Origin: Legionella anisa
GTDB lineage: Bacteria; Pseudomonadota; Gammaproteobacteria; Legionellales; Legionellaceae
Length of the DNA stretch: 64,000 bases
Direction of reading: 5' to 3'
Assembly (NCBI RefSeq): GCF_001467525.1
Contig: NZ_LNXS01000004.1
Location: 1-64,000, forward strand
The notes below the pieces were generated by a model, which worked only from the letters and a program-made list of their open reading frames with translations, did no database searches and had not been told where the DNA came from. Positions 1-8,657 of this stretch are shown here, piece by piece (position 1 is the first letter of the stretch; each line of letters starts with the position of its first letter). Position numbers and translations under genes: made by a program.

Positions 1-125
1 AGGTCTTTAAAGTGCCCACACAGTTTGTCTTCTCTCTTCTTAATGAACCCGCCCCGAAGGCGTGCTGCGTATTCTACTGATTTCGTTCCTTGTGTCAAAC
101 ACTTTTTTCATTTTTTTTTAATTGT
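1..125 (-). promoter_or_regulatory. rRNA operon promoter and 16S leader (operon lies left of the window)
   Basis: On the minus strand there is a -35 TTGACA (98-93), a 16-base spacer and a -10 TAGAAT (76-71). A/T-rich sequence upstream (99-125) looks like an UP element. Downstream, the GACAAACTGTGTGGGCACT segment (about 34-16) closely matches the GACAATCTGTGTGGGCACT part of the enterobacterial 16S rRNA leader, which lies between boxA and the mature 16S end. Mature 16S sequence is not reached, so the rRNA genes themselves are outside the window. Bases 126-325, between this promoter and folA, show no gene. Confidence 0.72.
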
Positions 126-325
126 TTTCTTTTGCTTATCGACTCTAGTCCATATCGATCTTTACGTGCTCATGTTGGGCATTTTTTGCATTTAATTGTA
201 GCGGAAAAGCATCGAATAGTTCATTAGTGACACTTTGAAGTTTTCTAAATGTTTATCGTCATGCTGAAAAGGTAAGACTGCGGATTGAAATTATTTCTGC
301 ACACTATCTTAGATAATGACAATTA

Positions 326-808
326 TTATTTGGTACGCTCATATGTATAAAAAGTCATATCATATTCATTTTTTTCATCGTGCGGTCTGAACTGTTTTTC
401 ATGACAGTGCCATATTGATTCATCAATTTCAGGAAAAAAAACATCTGCAATAAATTGATGATGTATTCGTGTGATATACAGGCGAGCAGCTTTATTCATT
501 GCCTCAGCAAACAATTCAGCGCCACCTATAATCATAATCTCGGGAAACTCTTTAGTTTGATTGATTGCTTTTTCTAAGGAATTAAATACAGAGACCCCTT
601 CAATTGAGGTTACACTGTGACTTAAGACAATATTTAGTCTTCCTGGCAAAGGTTTTCCTATAGAAGCAAATGTTTTTCTTCCCATGATGATGGGTTTGCC
701 CATAGTAATTGATTTAAAGTGTTGTAAATCGGCTGGTAAATGGCAAAGTAACTGATTGTTGAAACCTAAGCCCCCAGTCTCATCAATTGCGGCTATTAAA
801 CTGATCAT
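326..808 (-). CDS. folA: Dihydrofolate reductase
   Basis: 160 aa, the normal length of chromosomal bacterial DHFR, which reduces dihydrofolate to tetrahydrofolate with NADPH in the cytoplasm. The N-terminal MISLIAAID strand, the LPADLQHFK segment carrying the substrate-binding Asp (E. coli D27), the NADP-binding MGRKTFASIG loop and the IIGGAELF motif are all present. At the position of the near-universal Trp22 the protein reads L-L-C-H instead of M-P-W-N, so Trp22 appears to be Cys. The ATG overlaps the pdxA stop as ATGA, so it is the last gene of lptD-surA-pdxA-folA or at least translationally coupled to pdxA. Confidence 0.95.
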   Translation of the reverse strand: MISLIAAIDETGGLGFNNQLLCHLPADLQHFKSITMGKPIIMGRKTFASIGKPLPGRLNIVLSHSVTSIEGVSVFNSLEKAINQTKEFPEIMIIGGAELFAEAMNKAARLYITRIHHQFIADVFFPEIDESIWHCHEKQFRPHDEKNEYDMTFYTYERTK

Positions 809-1779
809 GATCTCATCCTGGATATAGTCATGGTCTTTGCCATATCAACGGCGGCAAACATGGAGCCAGGATCGAGCAAATTTTTGCCTGCCAATTCTAA
901 GGCAGTACCATGGTCTACTGAAGTACGTATTATGGGCAATCCTAAAGTCACATTAACTGCATTATGAAAATCAGCATATTTAATTACTGGTAAACCTTGA
1001 TCATGGTACATCGCAACATAAGCATCACAATTTTGTAAATGACTTTTAATAAAAAGAGTATCTGCGGGCATAGGTCCCTGAACATTAATACCCTGTTGTT
1101 GTAAGTGCATTATAGTAGGGGTAATTACCTCAATTTCTTCTCGACCCAAGTAACCTGATTCGCCTGCATGTGGATTTAAACCGGCTACTTTGATGCAGGG
1201 TTCTTTAATATTAAAATCTCGGATCAATGATTGATGTACCTGGGTAATCACTTTGATAATCAGTTCTGAAGTAATTGCATCCGGTACCCTACGTAAAGGA
1301 AGATGCGTAGTAACTAAAGCCACCTTCATCTCATTACAGGCCAACATCATCACCACGTCTTTTTTGTAGAATTGTGCAAAAAATTCAGTGTGCCCACTAA
1401 ATGGAATACCTGCTTCGTTAATATTTGCCTTGTGCACAGGAGCAGTAATTAACCCAGAAAATTCACCCCGCCCGCATAATGCTGCTGCCTGGTTTAATAG
1501 TTCGATAACATACGCGGCATTTTTGGGATTAAGACAACCGCTCTGGACTGGATCAGGACAAGTTACTGAAAGCACTGTTAAATGATCATGTTTCGGTTTG
1601 ATATCTTGTCCGCTTTGGTATGGAGTAAAATAGATAGTGCGGTTTAATTCTTTTGCTCTAGCCTCCAATACCGCCTGGTCCCCTAATATTACCAATGGAA
1701 AATCATATTTTGCGAGAGCCAAACATAAATCTGGACCAATTCCTGCTGGCTCTCCACTGCTAATGAGGAGTGGCTTCAC
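805..1779 (-). CDS. pdxA: 4-hydroxythreonine-4-phosphate dehydrogenase
   Basis: 324 aa, full length. PdxA is the NAD-dependent, metal-binding enzyme that oxidises 4-phosphohydroxy-L-threonine in the DXP-dependent pyridoxal 5'-phosphate pathway. Family signatures seen: the N-terminal SSGEPAGIGPDL, GHTEFFAQF (metal/substrate His), LNPHAGESGYLGREE and MYHDQGLPVIK. The start is a GTG that overlaps the surA stop as GTGA, which implies translational coupling. The surA-pdxA order is the conserved gammaproteobacterial arrangement, but rsmA, apaG and apaH, which follow in E. coli, are absent here and folA follows directly. Confidence 0.96.
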   Translation of the reverse strand: MKPLLISSGEPAGIGPDLCLALAKYDFPLVILGDQAVLEARAKELNRTIYFTPYQSGQDIKPKHDHLTVLSVTCPDPVQSGCLNPKNAAYVIELLNQAAALCGRGEFSGLITAPVHKANINEAGIPFSGHTEFFAQFYKKDVVMMLACNEMKVALVTTHLPLRRVPDAITSELIIKVITQVHQSLIRDFNIKEPCIKVAGLNPHAGESGYLGREEIEVITPTIMHLQQQGINVQGPMPADTLFIKSHLQNCDAYVAMYHDQGLPVIKYADFHNAVNVTLGLPIIRTSVDHGTALELAGKNLLDPGSMFAAVDMAKTMTISRMRS

Positions 1780-3068
1780 GCCAGTTCCTTCTCAACAATA
1801 TTAACATAAGCATCCGAACGTATATGTTGCTGCCAATTTTGTACTGCTTCAGCAAACTTCCGTTGTTGTAAAAATTGTCGTACTTGCTGCTTTTTGAAAG
1901 CTTCTGAATCATCTTCTTTCTTACGGCCAAGTACTTGAATAAGATGCCAACCAAATTGTGATTTTACAGGAGGACTAATTTCGTTTACAGCCAGTTTATC
2001 CATAGCTTTCTCGAACTCAGGAACTAATACCCCTGGTGGAACCCAACCCAAATCACCACCCTTAACAGCGCTGGCCGAATCCAACGAATATTGTTTTGCC
2101 ATGAGTGCAAAATCCTTACCCGCTTTTAATTGCTGGTAAATATTGTTCACTTGTTTCTTTGAATCTTCTGGAAGCATGCTTGGATCAGGCTTTAAAAGAA
2201 TATGACGAACATGAGTTTTAGTAATGACATGATGTTGATTGTCACCGCCAATAGATACCAGTTTAATTAACTGAAATCCATTGCCTGCACGTAGGGGACC
2301 AGCTACTTGTCCTGCTTTCATATTCACTACTTCCTTTGCAAACAATTCGGGTAACTCTGCTAAATGACGGTCACCTAAATCCCCCCCTTCCAATGCAAAT
2401 TCACCACTGGAGTTTTCTATAGCCAAACGACTAAAGTCTTCGCCTTTTTTTATCTTTATCAATAAAGATTCGGCTGTGCTTTTAGCTTTTTTTACTTCTT
2501 CAGTTGTAGGCTCTTCGCTTAATGGAATAACTATATTTTGAAGATGATAGGTGAGCGCAGAACGATTGACGATTGCTCCTTCTGTTTTGAGGTATTGCTC
2601 AACTTGCTCATTCGTAACAGCGGCATCTCTTCCTACTGCTTTTTGTTGTAAGTTAGAAAGGAGTATCTCTTTACGAATATTTTCTCTATATTCTTCCCAA
2701 GTCATTCCTTGTCTTATAATTTCTTCACGTAATTGGGTCAGAGTGGCATGGTTTACTGTTGCTATTTTTTCGATCGCTTGATTTAGTTCGGTATCATCTA
2801 CAGTAAGACCGTGTTGTTTTGCCATTTGCAATTGCACATTCACATCAATTAAGTGCTGAAGTACTTGCTTACGCAATACAGAGTCTGCTGGAACTTGCAT
2901 TTTTTGTGCAATAATTTGTTTTTTTGTTAATTCAACTTGTTTGTTCAGCTCACTTGAAGTGATCACTCCATTATTAACAACAGCAACCACCTTATCCAAT
3001 AATTGTTTTGCTTCTGACACCCCAATAGCAGCAAACAATATGCATGCAAGGGTTATTTTTTTATACAT
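1776..3068 (-). CDS. surA: Periplasmic chaperone / peptidyl-prolyl isomerase SurA
   Basis: 430 aa with a cleavable signal peptide (residues 1 to about 20, ending VSEA). SurA escorts outer-membrane beta-barrel precursors to the BAM complex. The N-terminal chaperone domain begins DKVVAVVNNGVITSSEL. Two parvulin domains follow, roughly residues 170-275 and 285-385, each with the EGGDLG/KGGDLG glycine loop and a closing G-F/W-x-L-I segment. The start ATG has an AAGGA site about 7 bases upstream. It lies downstream of lptD, its best-known client, with a 90-base gap, and overlaps pdxA. Confidence 0.95.
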   Translation of the reverse strand: MYKKITLACILFAAIGVSEAKQLLDKVVAVVNNGVITSSELNKQVELTKKQIIAQKMQVPADSVLRKQVLQHLIDVNVQLQMAKQHGLTVDDTELNQAIEKIATVNHATLTQLREEIIRQGMTWEEYRENIRKEILLSNLQQKAVGRDAAVTNEQVEQYLKTEGAIVNRSALTYHLQNIVIPLSEEPTTEEVKKAKSTAESLLIKIKKGEDFSRLAIENSSGEFALEGGDLGDRHLAELPELFAKEVVNMKAGQVAGPLRAGNGFQLIKLVSIGGDNQHHVITKTHVRHILLKPDPSMLPEDSKKQVNNIYQQLKAGKDFALMAKQYSLDSASAVKGGDLGWVPPGVLVPEFEKAMDKLAVNEISPPVKSQFGWHLIQVLGRKKEDDSEAFKKQQVRQFLQQRKFAEAVQNWQQHIRSDAYVNIVEKELA

Positions 3069-3158
3069 ACCTTAATCCTTATTACTTTTTTCGAGCAATT
3101 TAGGTTATTTTTATCCAAAACACAAGCGACTTCGCTTCACTTTATACCATTATTTGGT

Positions 3159-5729
3159 TTAACGATGAAATGGATCATCATATCCCGGAATATACGTATT
3201 CAATACACTACCAGGATCACTATTAGCTACTGATCCTAAGCCTTTTAATAAAATTTGCAAATAGATATTGTTATTATATTGAGGTAAGAATTCAGCATTT
3301 AAACTCTTAAACGTTCTTCCTCCTAAAATTCGTGCTGCCCAACAACAACTATCATATTGTATCCCTAATAACGACATCATACTGTAATCTTTACTAATGT
3401 TATGGCTGTATGCACCAACAGTACTCCATCGATCATTTATTGGCCAAGAAACAGAAATTAATCCTTGGTGCAACGAATTATCTACTCCTGCATCATTCCT
3501 AACTTTTGTCACATCTCCATTAACTAAGTAACTGTAACCCAAATTAATAATTGCATTTTGTTTCGGTTGATAATGTAAATTCAAACCTCCATTATTTGTC
3601 GCAGAGGTGGCAGGATCCCATACGTAATCACCCAAAATTTTCAAGGCAGGGTTGAAATGATAAACCGCCCGCGACGCTATAGGTGAAACACCATAAAACG
3701 GAGACAATTGTCCAATTTCTAAAGGATTTGCAATACAAGAACCAGTTAGGCTACGACATAGTTGTACGTTTCGATTCGTAAAATATTTGATTTGGCCAAT
3801 AGAAAAACTGGCACGCTCAGCACCCGTTTCCTCTGACAACCAACGAGAAGTCAATGCATAAGTTAATTGGTTGGCATCACCAATTCGGTCAAACCCTGAA
3901 AAACGATTGGTTCTAAAAAGTTGATCAAAATTAAAAATCATATTAGCAGTATCATAGATAGGCAGCTGGCTTTGATTGTAAAAAGGTACATACAAATAAA
4001 ATAAGCTGGGCTCTAAAGTTTGTGTATACGAGCTCCCCTTCCAATTAAAATTACGATCGAAAAATAAGCCACCATGAGCGCCGAAACGTGGAATAAAACG
4101 ATTATATTCCGTGTGCTTATCATTCCAATCATTGCGCACCTGATAATAGTTTTCTACAAACTCTACTGATGGAGTAATAAACCCCCAATTAGTTCGCTGG
4201 GGTAAAGAAAGTACCGGATTAAAATGGAATCGGGGACCTTGAGGCATTTCTACCCCCGGAATCAGTCCTGGGAACAATCCTATTATCGGATCCTGCAACG
4301 TTGATGTTGGCCAAAAAAACTGATCGTACTGCCCAGTTATATTTAAATTGGCCTCTGCCGGCAGCTCATAATAATAGCCATGAGCATATAGCTGCGGCAA
4401 ACGTTCATATTGATCAGCAATAGGCGTCTCATTAATTGGGTGCAAGGTTTGAAAACTTTGAGCCATGCCTCTAAAAGTCCAATGCTCTGTTGAATAGGTT
4501 AAATCTGCTTGACGCAATAATTGTCTTTGAGTAATCAGGGCTAAATTAGAACTAAAATCCTGGAAATAATAATCATCAGAAACTTGTTGAACATTCACAT
4601 TTAATCGTAAATTGGGAGTAAATTGCGTCGTGTCAAGAAAACCAAAAAGCCATCGATTTGTTGATTTATCTTTAAAGGAAGGAAATTGCTCAGAGTGGCT
4701 GTTCAAAAAATTTCGATACGCGGCATCATCCGGCAAAAAATTCCCAATAATTATCCCGGCACTGTTCGTAGTTAAATAGCGAAACTCCCCGCCTAACATG
4801 ACATTACGTTTAGTATAAAGATGAGGGGTTAAAGTCAAATCATAGTTTGGGGCAATATTCCAATAATAAGGAAGCCCTAAATCAAAACCGCCTACATTGG
4901 AATATCCAGCTAAAGGCATTAAAAAACCGGATTTGCGTTCTTTGCTTGTAGGAAAACTCAAATAAGGCACATAAAAAACAGGCTGCTCACGAATACGCAA
5001 CGTAACATTTCTGGCAACACCCATCTTTTTCTTATTATCAATAACAATTGATCTCGCCTCAAGATCCCAGGCTTTATCTTGTGGGGCACATGTAGTGTAA
5101 GTCGCTTGACGCAACAAATAATCCGAATTAGGAAAGCGCTGCATTAAACCCGCCCTTCCCCATGCAGGCAATATGACAGTACGTTTATTGGTATTAAAAC
5201 GATAGATGACATCTTCAATTTGACCTGATTTATCCTGGGGGTTAATCGTAGCTTTACGAGCAATTAATAATTTATCAGGCTCCAGATAACGCACATTACC
5301 TAGAAACTCGATTTTTGTAATTTGTTTGCTTTTGGGATCACGATACACATATGCAGTTTGTGCATTGACTATTCTCTGGTTTTGCTGGATTTCCACATTT
5401 CCTTTCAAAGTGGACGGTTTGTCTTGATAAAATGAAACGCGATCCGCCATGATCCTTATTTCATCAGGTGAAGCCAGAGGTGTAACTGTAAGGGGTTGGT
5501 ATGAGCCAAGGCAAATAGGGGAACTTTGATCTGCTTGCCATCCTAAGCATTGGGCAAATTTTGCTCTTACTGCATCAGTTAAATCAACATCACGTGCGAT
5601 GACACACGCTTGAACTGGCTCATCAATCAAAGAGGCAGAATAGGCCAACGCATGATAAATTACCATGAGCAAAATGAGTAGGGTCGTAAATATGCTCATC
5701 AAGAACCATTTAAATGAAATCTTGTTCAC
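3159..5729 (-). CDS. lptD: LPS-assembly outer-membrane protein LptD
   Basis: 856 aa. LptD with the lipoprotein LptE inserts lipopolysaccharide into the outer leaflet. A hydrophobic signal segment covers residues about 8-30. It is followed by an OstA-like periplasmic domain (about 75-190, with ADRVSFYQDKPSTLKGNVEI) and a long beta-barrel. Cysteines in the N-terminal part and a paired CC near the C-terminus (YDSCCWAARI) fit the long-range disulfides LptD needs to mature. The start is a GTG without a strong ribosome site, so the exact N-terminus is less certain. A downstream ATG 33 bases in would also leave a hydrophobic segment. It heads the lptD-surA-pdxA-folA run. Confidence 0.95.
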   Translation of the reverse strand: MNKISFKWFLMSIFTTLLILLMVIYHALAYSASLIDEPVQACVIARDVDLTDAVRAKFAQCLGWQADQSSPICLGSYQPLTVTPLASPDEIRIMADRVSFYQDKPSTLKGNVEIQQNQRIVNAQTAYVYRDPKSKQITKIEFLGNVRYLEPDKLLIARKATINPQDKSGQIEDVIYRFNTNKRTVILPAWGRAGLMQRFPNSDYLLRQATYTTCAPQDKAWDLEARSIVIDNKKKMGVARNVTLRIREQPVFYVPYLSFPTSKERKSGFLMPLAGYSNVGGFDLGLPYYWNIAPNYDLTLTPHLYTKRNVMLGGEFRYLTTNSAGIIIGNFLPDDAAYRNFLNSHSEQFPSFKDKSTNRWLFGFLDTTQFTPNLRLNVNVQQVSDDYYFQDFSSNLALITQRQLLRQADLTYSTEHWTFRGMAQSFQTLHPINETPIADQYERLPQLYAHGYYYELPAEANLNITGQYDQFFWPTSTLQDPIIGLFPGLIPGVEMPQGPRFHFNPVLSLPQRTNWGFITPSVEFVENYYQVRNDWNDKHTEYNRFIPRFGAHGGLFFDRNFNWKGSSYTQTLEPSLFYLYVPFYNQSQLPIYDTANMIFNFDQLFRTNRFSGFDRIGDANQLTYALTSRWLSEETGAERASFSIGQIKYFTNRNVQLCRSLTGSCIANPLEIGQLSPFYGVSPIASRAVYHFNPALKILGDYVWDPATSATNNGGLNLHYQPKQNAIINLGYSYLVNGDVTKVRNDAGVDNSLHQGLISVSWPINDRWSTVGAYSHNISKDYSMMSLLGIQYDSCCWAARILGGRTFKSLNAEFLPQYNNNIYLQILLKGLGSVANSDPGSVLNTYIPGYDDPFHR

Positions 5730-5903
5730 AGATAATAAAATGCCTTATTATGCACACAAAAATATGTAACGAATCACTTTTGATCGTCATACAAGTTATT
5801 GCGGTAAAGTTCATCCGCAACGTGCTTCTTTATTCTCTCAATTAATGAGCGAAGTGATCTTAGTTATAAGTTACAACCAGAAATAATGATGGGGAAGTAT
5901 ACC

Positions 5904-6884
5904 ATGCATGCAAGAGAAAACGCACTGAAAGAATGGTTAATTGATACACTAAAACTGCACGATTTTCAGCTAGCTCCTTTGGCTGGAGATGCCAGTTTTA
6001 GAAAATATTTTCGTCTTCAATACAACGGACTCACTCGAGTGATTATGGATGCGCCTCCTGGAAAAGAAGATCTCAACCCTTTTATACATGTTGCGCAAAC
6101 CCTGGAGAAAGCGGATGTTCATACCCCCAAAATTCTTGCGATGAATCTAGAAAATGGATTCTTACTATTAAGTGATTTAGGGGATCAACTTCTTTTGAAC
6201 GCGCTTCATTCTGAAACGGTGAATGATCATTATCATGATGCCATAAAAACTTTATTTAAAATTCAAACGTGCTCAATTAATGATCCATTGCTTGCCCCCT
6301 TTGATAAAGCCCACATGCTTAAAGAAATGAATTTATGTCATGAATGGTTTTTTAATGCATATCTTGCTTTGGAACTCAATCAGGATGAATGTGATTTAGT
6401 CCAACAAACTATAGAATGGATTGCCACAGAGGTAGCCCAGCAGCCATTAACCTTTATTCACCGTGATTATCACTCTCGCAATCTGATGCTTGTACGAAAC
6501 CAATCAGAATCAACTTTGGGAGTTATTGACTTTCAAGACGCAATGCGTGGCCCCCTCACTTATGATTTGGTTTCTTTACTTAAAGATTGTTATATTTCCT
6601 GGCCACGACATAAGGTTTTGGAATGGGTTGAATTTTTTTACACTCAAAGTTCTTTAACTAAAGATTATTCTTTGTCTGAATTTATCCGTGCATTTGATCT
6701 TTGTGGCTTACAAAGACACTTAAAGGTTTTAGGAATCTTTTGTCGTTTGCATTTACGAGATAACAAACCAGGATATCTTAAAGATTTACCTTTAACCTTA
6801 AAGTATGTACTTGAATGTACAGAAATTTATGATGAATTACGCCCATTTTTCCAATTTCTGCAAATGAGAGTTTATCTACCATGA
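5904..6884 (+). CDS. amgK: Anomeric MurNAc/GlcNAc kinase, aminoglycoside-phosphotransferase fold
   Basis: 326 aa from the ATG at 5904. An upstream ATG pair at 5886/5889 would give 332 aa, but GGGGAAG at 5891-5897 sits 6 bases before 5904 and favours the shorter form. The APH/choline-kinase fold is shown by the Brenner loop HRDYHSRNLML, with catalytic Asp, and the metal-binding VIDFQDAMRGPLTYDL motif. AmgK phosphorylates C1 of MurNAc, and the downstream overlapping murU product converts it to UDP-MurNAc. This is the Pseudomonas-type peptidoglycan recycling bypass, which is intrinsically insensitive to fosfomycin. The adjacency to murU makes the assignment specific. Confidence 0.88.
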   Translation: MHARENALKEWLIDTLKLHDFQLAPLAGDASFRKYFRLQYNGLTRVIMDAPPGKEDLNPFIHVAQTLEKADVHTPKILAMNLENGFLLLSDLGDQLLLNALHSETVNDHYHDAIKTLFKIQTCSINDPLLAPFDKAHMLKEMNLCHEWFFNAYLALELNQDECDLVQQTIEWIATEVAQQPLTFIHRDYHSRNLMLVRNQSESTLGVIDFQDAMRGPLTYDLVSLLKDCYISWPRHKVLEWVEFFYTQSSLTKDYSLSEFIRAFDLCGLQRHLKVLGIFCRLHLRDNKPGYLKDLPLTLKYVLECTEIYDELRPFFQFLQMRVYLP

Positions 6885-7540
6885 AAACTGCTATGATATT
6901 AGCCGCCGGACGCGGTGACCGCTTAAAACCGCTTACTGAAGCCACACCAAAAGCTTTGTGCATGGTAAAAGAAAAGCCTTTAATCGAACATCATGTAATG
7001 AACTTGGCAAAAGCTGGTTTTGAACGACTCGTGATCAATCATGCTTATCTTGGAGGACAAATTCGTCAACATTTAGGAAATGGAACACGTTGGGGAATTG
7101 AAATTTGTTATTCACCTGAACCTCCTGGAGGACTAGAAACAGGTGGCGGTATCGTAAACGCACTCCCACTGTTAGGTGTTAAACCCTTTATTACCGTCAA
7201 CGCCGATATCTATACAGATTTTGATTTTTCGCAAATACACCTGGAATATATTAATTCGATCCATGTGATTTTGGTAAATAAAAATCCTGCGCTTAATCAT
7301 CATGGCGACTTTGGCTTAATCAATCAAACTCAATTAAGTAACACGAATCCAGAATATACATTTGCAGGAATCTGCTGCTACCATCCACAGATATTTGCAC
7401 ACTGTGTGCAAGGGCGCTATTCCGTCGCGCCTTTAATTCGCCAATATGCTGCACAAAATAAAGTAACCGCTCGTGTTTATGATGGCCTCTGGTTTGATAT
7501 AGGCACTCTAGAGAGGCTGCACGCGGTGAATAGGATTTAA
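6881..7540 (+). CDS. murU: N-acetylmuramate-1-phosphate uridylyltransferase
   Basis: 219 aa nucleotidyltransferase with the N-terminal LAAGRGDRLKPLT signature (nucleotide/Mg binding), KALCMVKEKPLIEHH, the ETGGGI sugar-phosphate loop and a VNADIYTDFDF metal Asp. It transfers UMP to MurNAc-1-phosphate made by AmgK, giving UDP-MurNAc for cell-wall recycling. The ATG overlaps the amgK stop (ATGA), so the two are co-translated. The pair diverges from lptD, with 174 bases between the lptD start and the amgK start. Confidence 0.88.
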   Translation: MKTAMILAAGRGDRLKPLTEATPKALCMVKEKPLIEHHVMNLAKAGFERLVINHAYLGGQIRQHLGNGTRWGIEICYSPEPPGGLETGGGIVNALPLLGVKPFITVNADIYTDFDFSQIHLEYINSIHVILVNKNPALNHHGDFGLINQTQLSNTNPEYTFAGICCYHPQIFAHCVQGRYSVAPLIRQYAAQNKVTARVYDGLWFDIGTLERLHAVNRI

Positions 7541-7570
7541 ATTTTGAACTGCAATTAACTCATAGCAACC

Positions 7571-7594
7571 CGGGCTCATTAATGTCCAAGCCCG
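7571..7594. terminator. Hairpin between convergent genes
   Basis: CGGGCT (7571-7576) pairs with AGCCCG (7589-7594), and the stem can extend past one mismatch by three more pairs. It lies between murU (+) and the convergent orphan gene (-). There is no clear T-run on either side, so intrinsic termination is only suggested. Confidence 0.35.
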
Positions 7595-7643
7595 AGTTCA
7601 CTATACTAGATGAAATGATTGATCCTGAAAAAAATGGGGCAAA

Positions 7644-8453
7644 CTAGCTACCACCACTAGCACCAGGCGCGGTAGTCCTTTCAACTTCAACTTCAATTTG
7701 TTCTATTTCTTGAACCTCGGCTACTTGCTCTACCCGTTCCTGAGCAGCTTTTTTCTTGGCGTCTTCCAATCGATGTTCACCTGGATAATCTTTTTGTTGG
7801 GATACGAGTTCGGTTTCAATTCCACTCCGTTTCAAATATTCCTTAAATTCTTTAGCGGAATCTTCCATTAACGCCTCTACTTCGTTTCGTGTCAGTTGTC
7901 TTTCTTTGCCGGTCTCGTCTTTTTTCAAGAAATAACCCTCTCGAGTAATAACTTGATGATCATTAGCTAACCATGCATTAAACAAGCGGTCTAAGGACTC
8001 AACTGTATCATCTCCCAATGCAGGATCTCCTTTCTTAGTCGGACCATATCCACGAACAAAATGCCCCTCCTCGTTGATCCCATAATCGAATCGAATACGT
8101 TCAAAATTCTTTTTAGATATCTCAGCACCTGCTTGCTTTGCAATTTGAGTCTGCATTTGATCGAAGGTAGATTTGGGTGGCTTACCAGACCAAACTTGTG
8201 ATTCTTGAGAGAATTTATATTCCACAAGTTGAGTAAACTCATCCACTGCTTTTAGTACTTGTTGCGCAAGCGCTTTTGCCTCCGGATCTTTATTGTAATG
8301 TCTTGATTTTTCAACAATTTGATGAACTTGATCTCTTAAATATCGTGCTGCTTCCGGTGACTTCTCTGCAGATTGCATTGCTCTTAATAAATCTTCTCGG
8401 CTTGGCAAGAATCGATCTTTGGTGGTAACTAGTGCAGATACAGTTGCAGACAT
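7644..8453 (-). CDS. Orphan acidic-tailed protein, possible secreted effector
   Basis: 269 aa, family not recognised. It is hydrophilic, without a signal peptide or membrane segment, and probably mostly helical in the first half. The C-terminus (about residues 240-262) is Glu-rich (EQVAEVQEIEQIEVEVE) and ends in a short Ala/Gly/Ser tail. Acidic E-block stretches near a small polar C-terminus are typical of Legionella Dot/Icm substrates, so an effector role is an inference from composition only. It has its own apparent -10 (TATAAT, minus strand 8501-8496) about 43 bases before the ATG, so it is likely transcribed alone. A housekeeping role cannot be excluded. Confidence 0.7.
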   Translation of the reverse strand: MSATVSALVTTKDRFLPSREDLLRAMQSAEKSPEAARYLRDQVHQIVEKSRHYNKDPEAKALAQQVLKAVDEFTQLVEYKFSQESQVWSGKPPKSTFDQMQTQIAKQAGAEISKKNFERIRFDYGINEEGHFVRGYGPTKKGDPALGDDTVESLDRLFNAWLANDHQVITREGYFLKKDETGKERQLTRNEVEALMEDSAKEFKEYLKRSGIETELVSQQKDYPGEHRLEDAKKKAAQERVEQVAEVQEIEQIEVEVERTTAPGASGGS

Positions 8454-8657
8454 AGATTAATCTCTCTCATAAATTCTACTTATTATATTGACTAAATTAT
8501 AGCAAACTAGCGTTGTTTACGCGAAAACCGATTTTCAGTTTACCCGTTAAAAATGTGTAAAATATGGATAAATAAACAATTTGTGTTCTTTTACTACTGC
8601 CCTGAAAGATTCATAAACTCCCAGGGCTAACACGCTCCATCACCTTAGAGAGTACGT

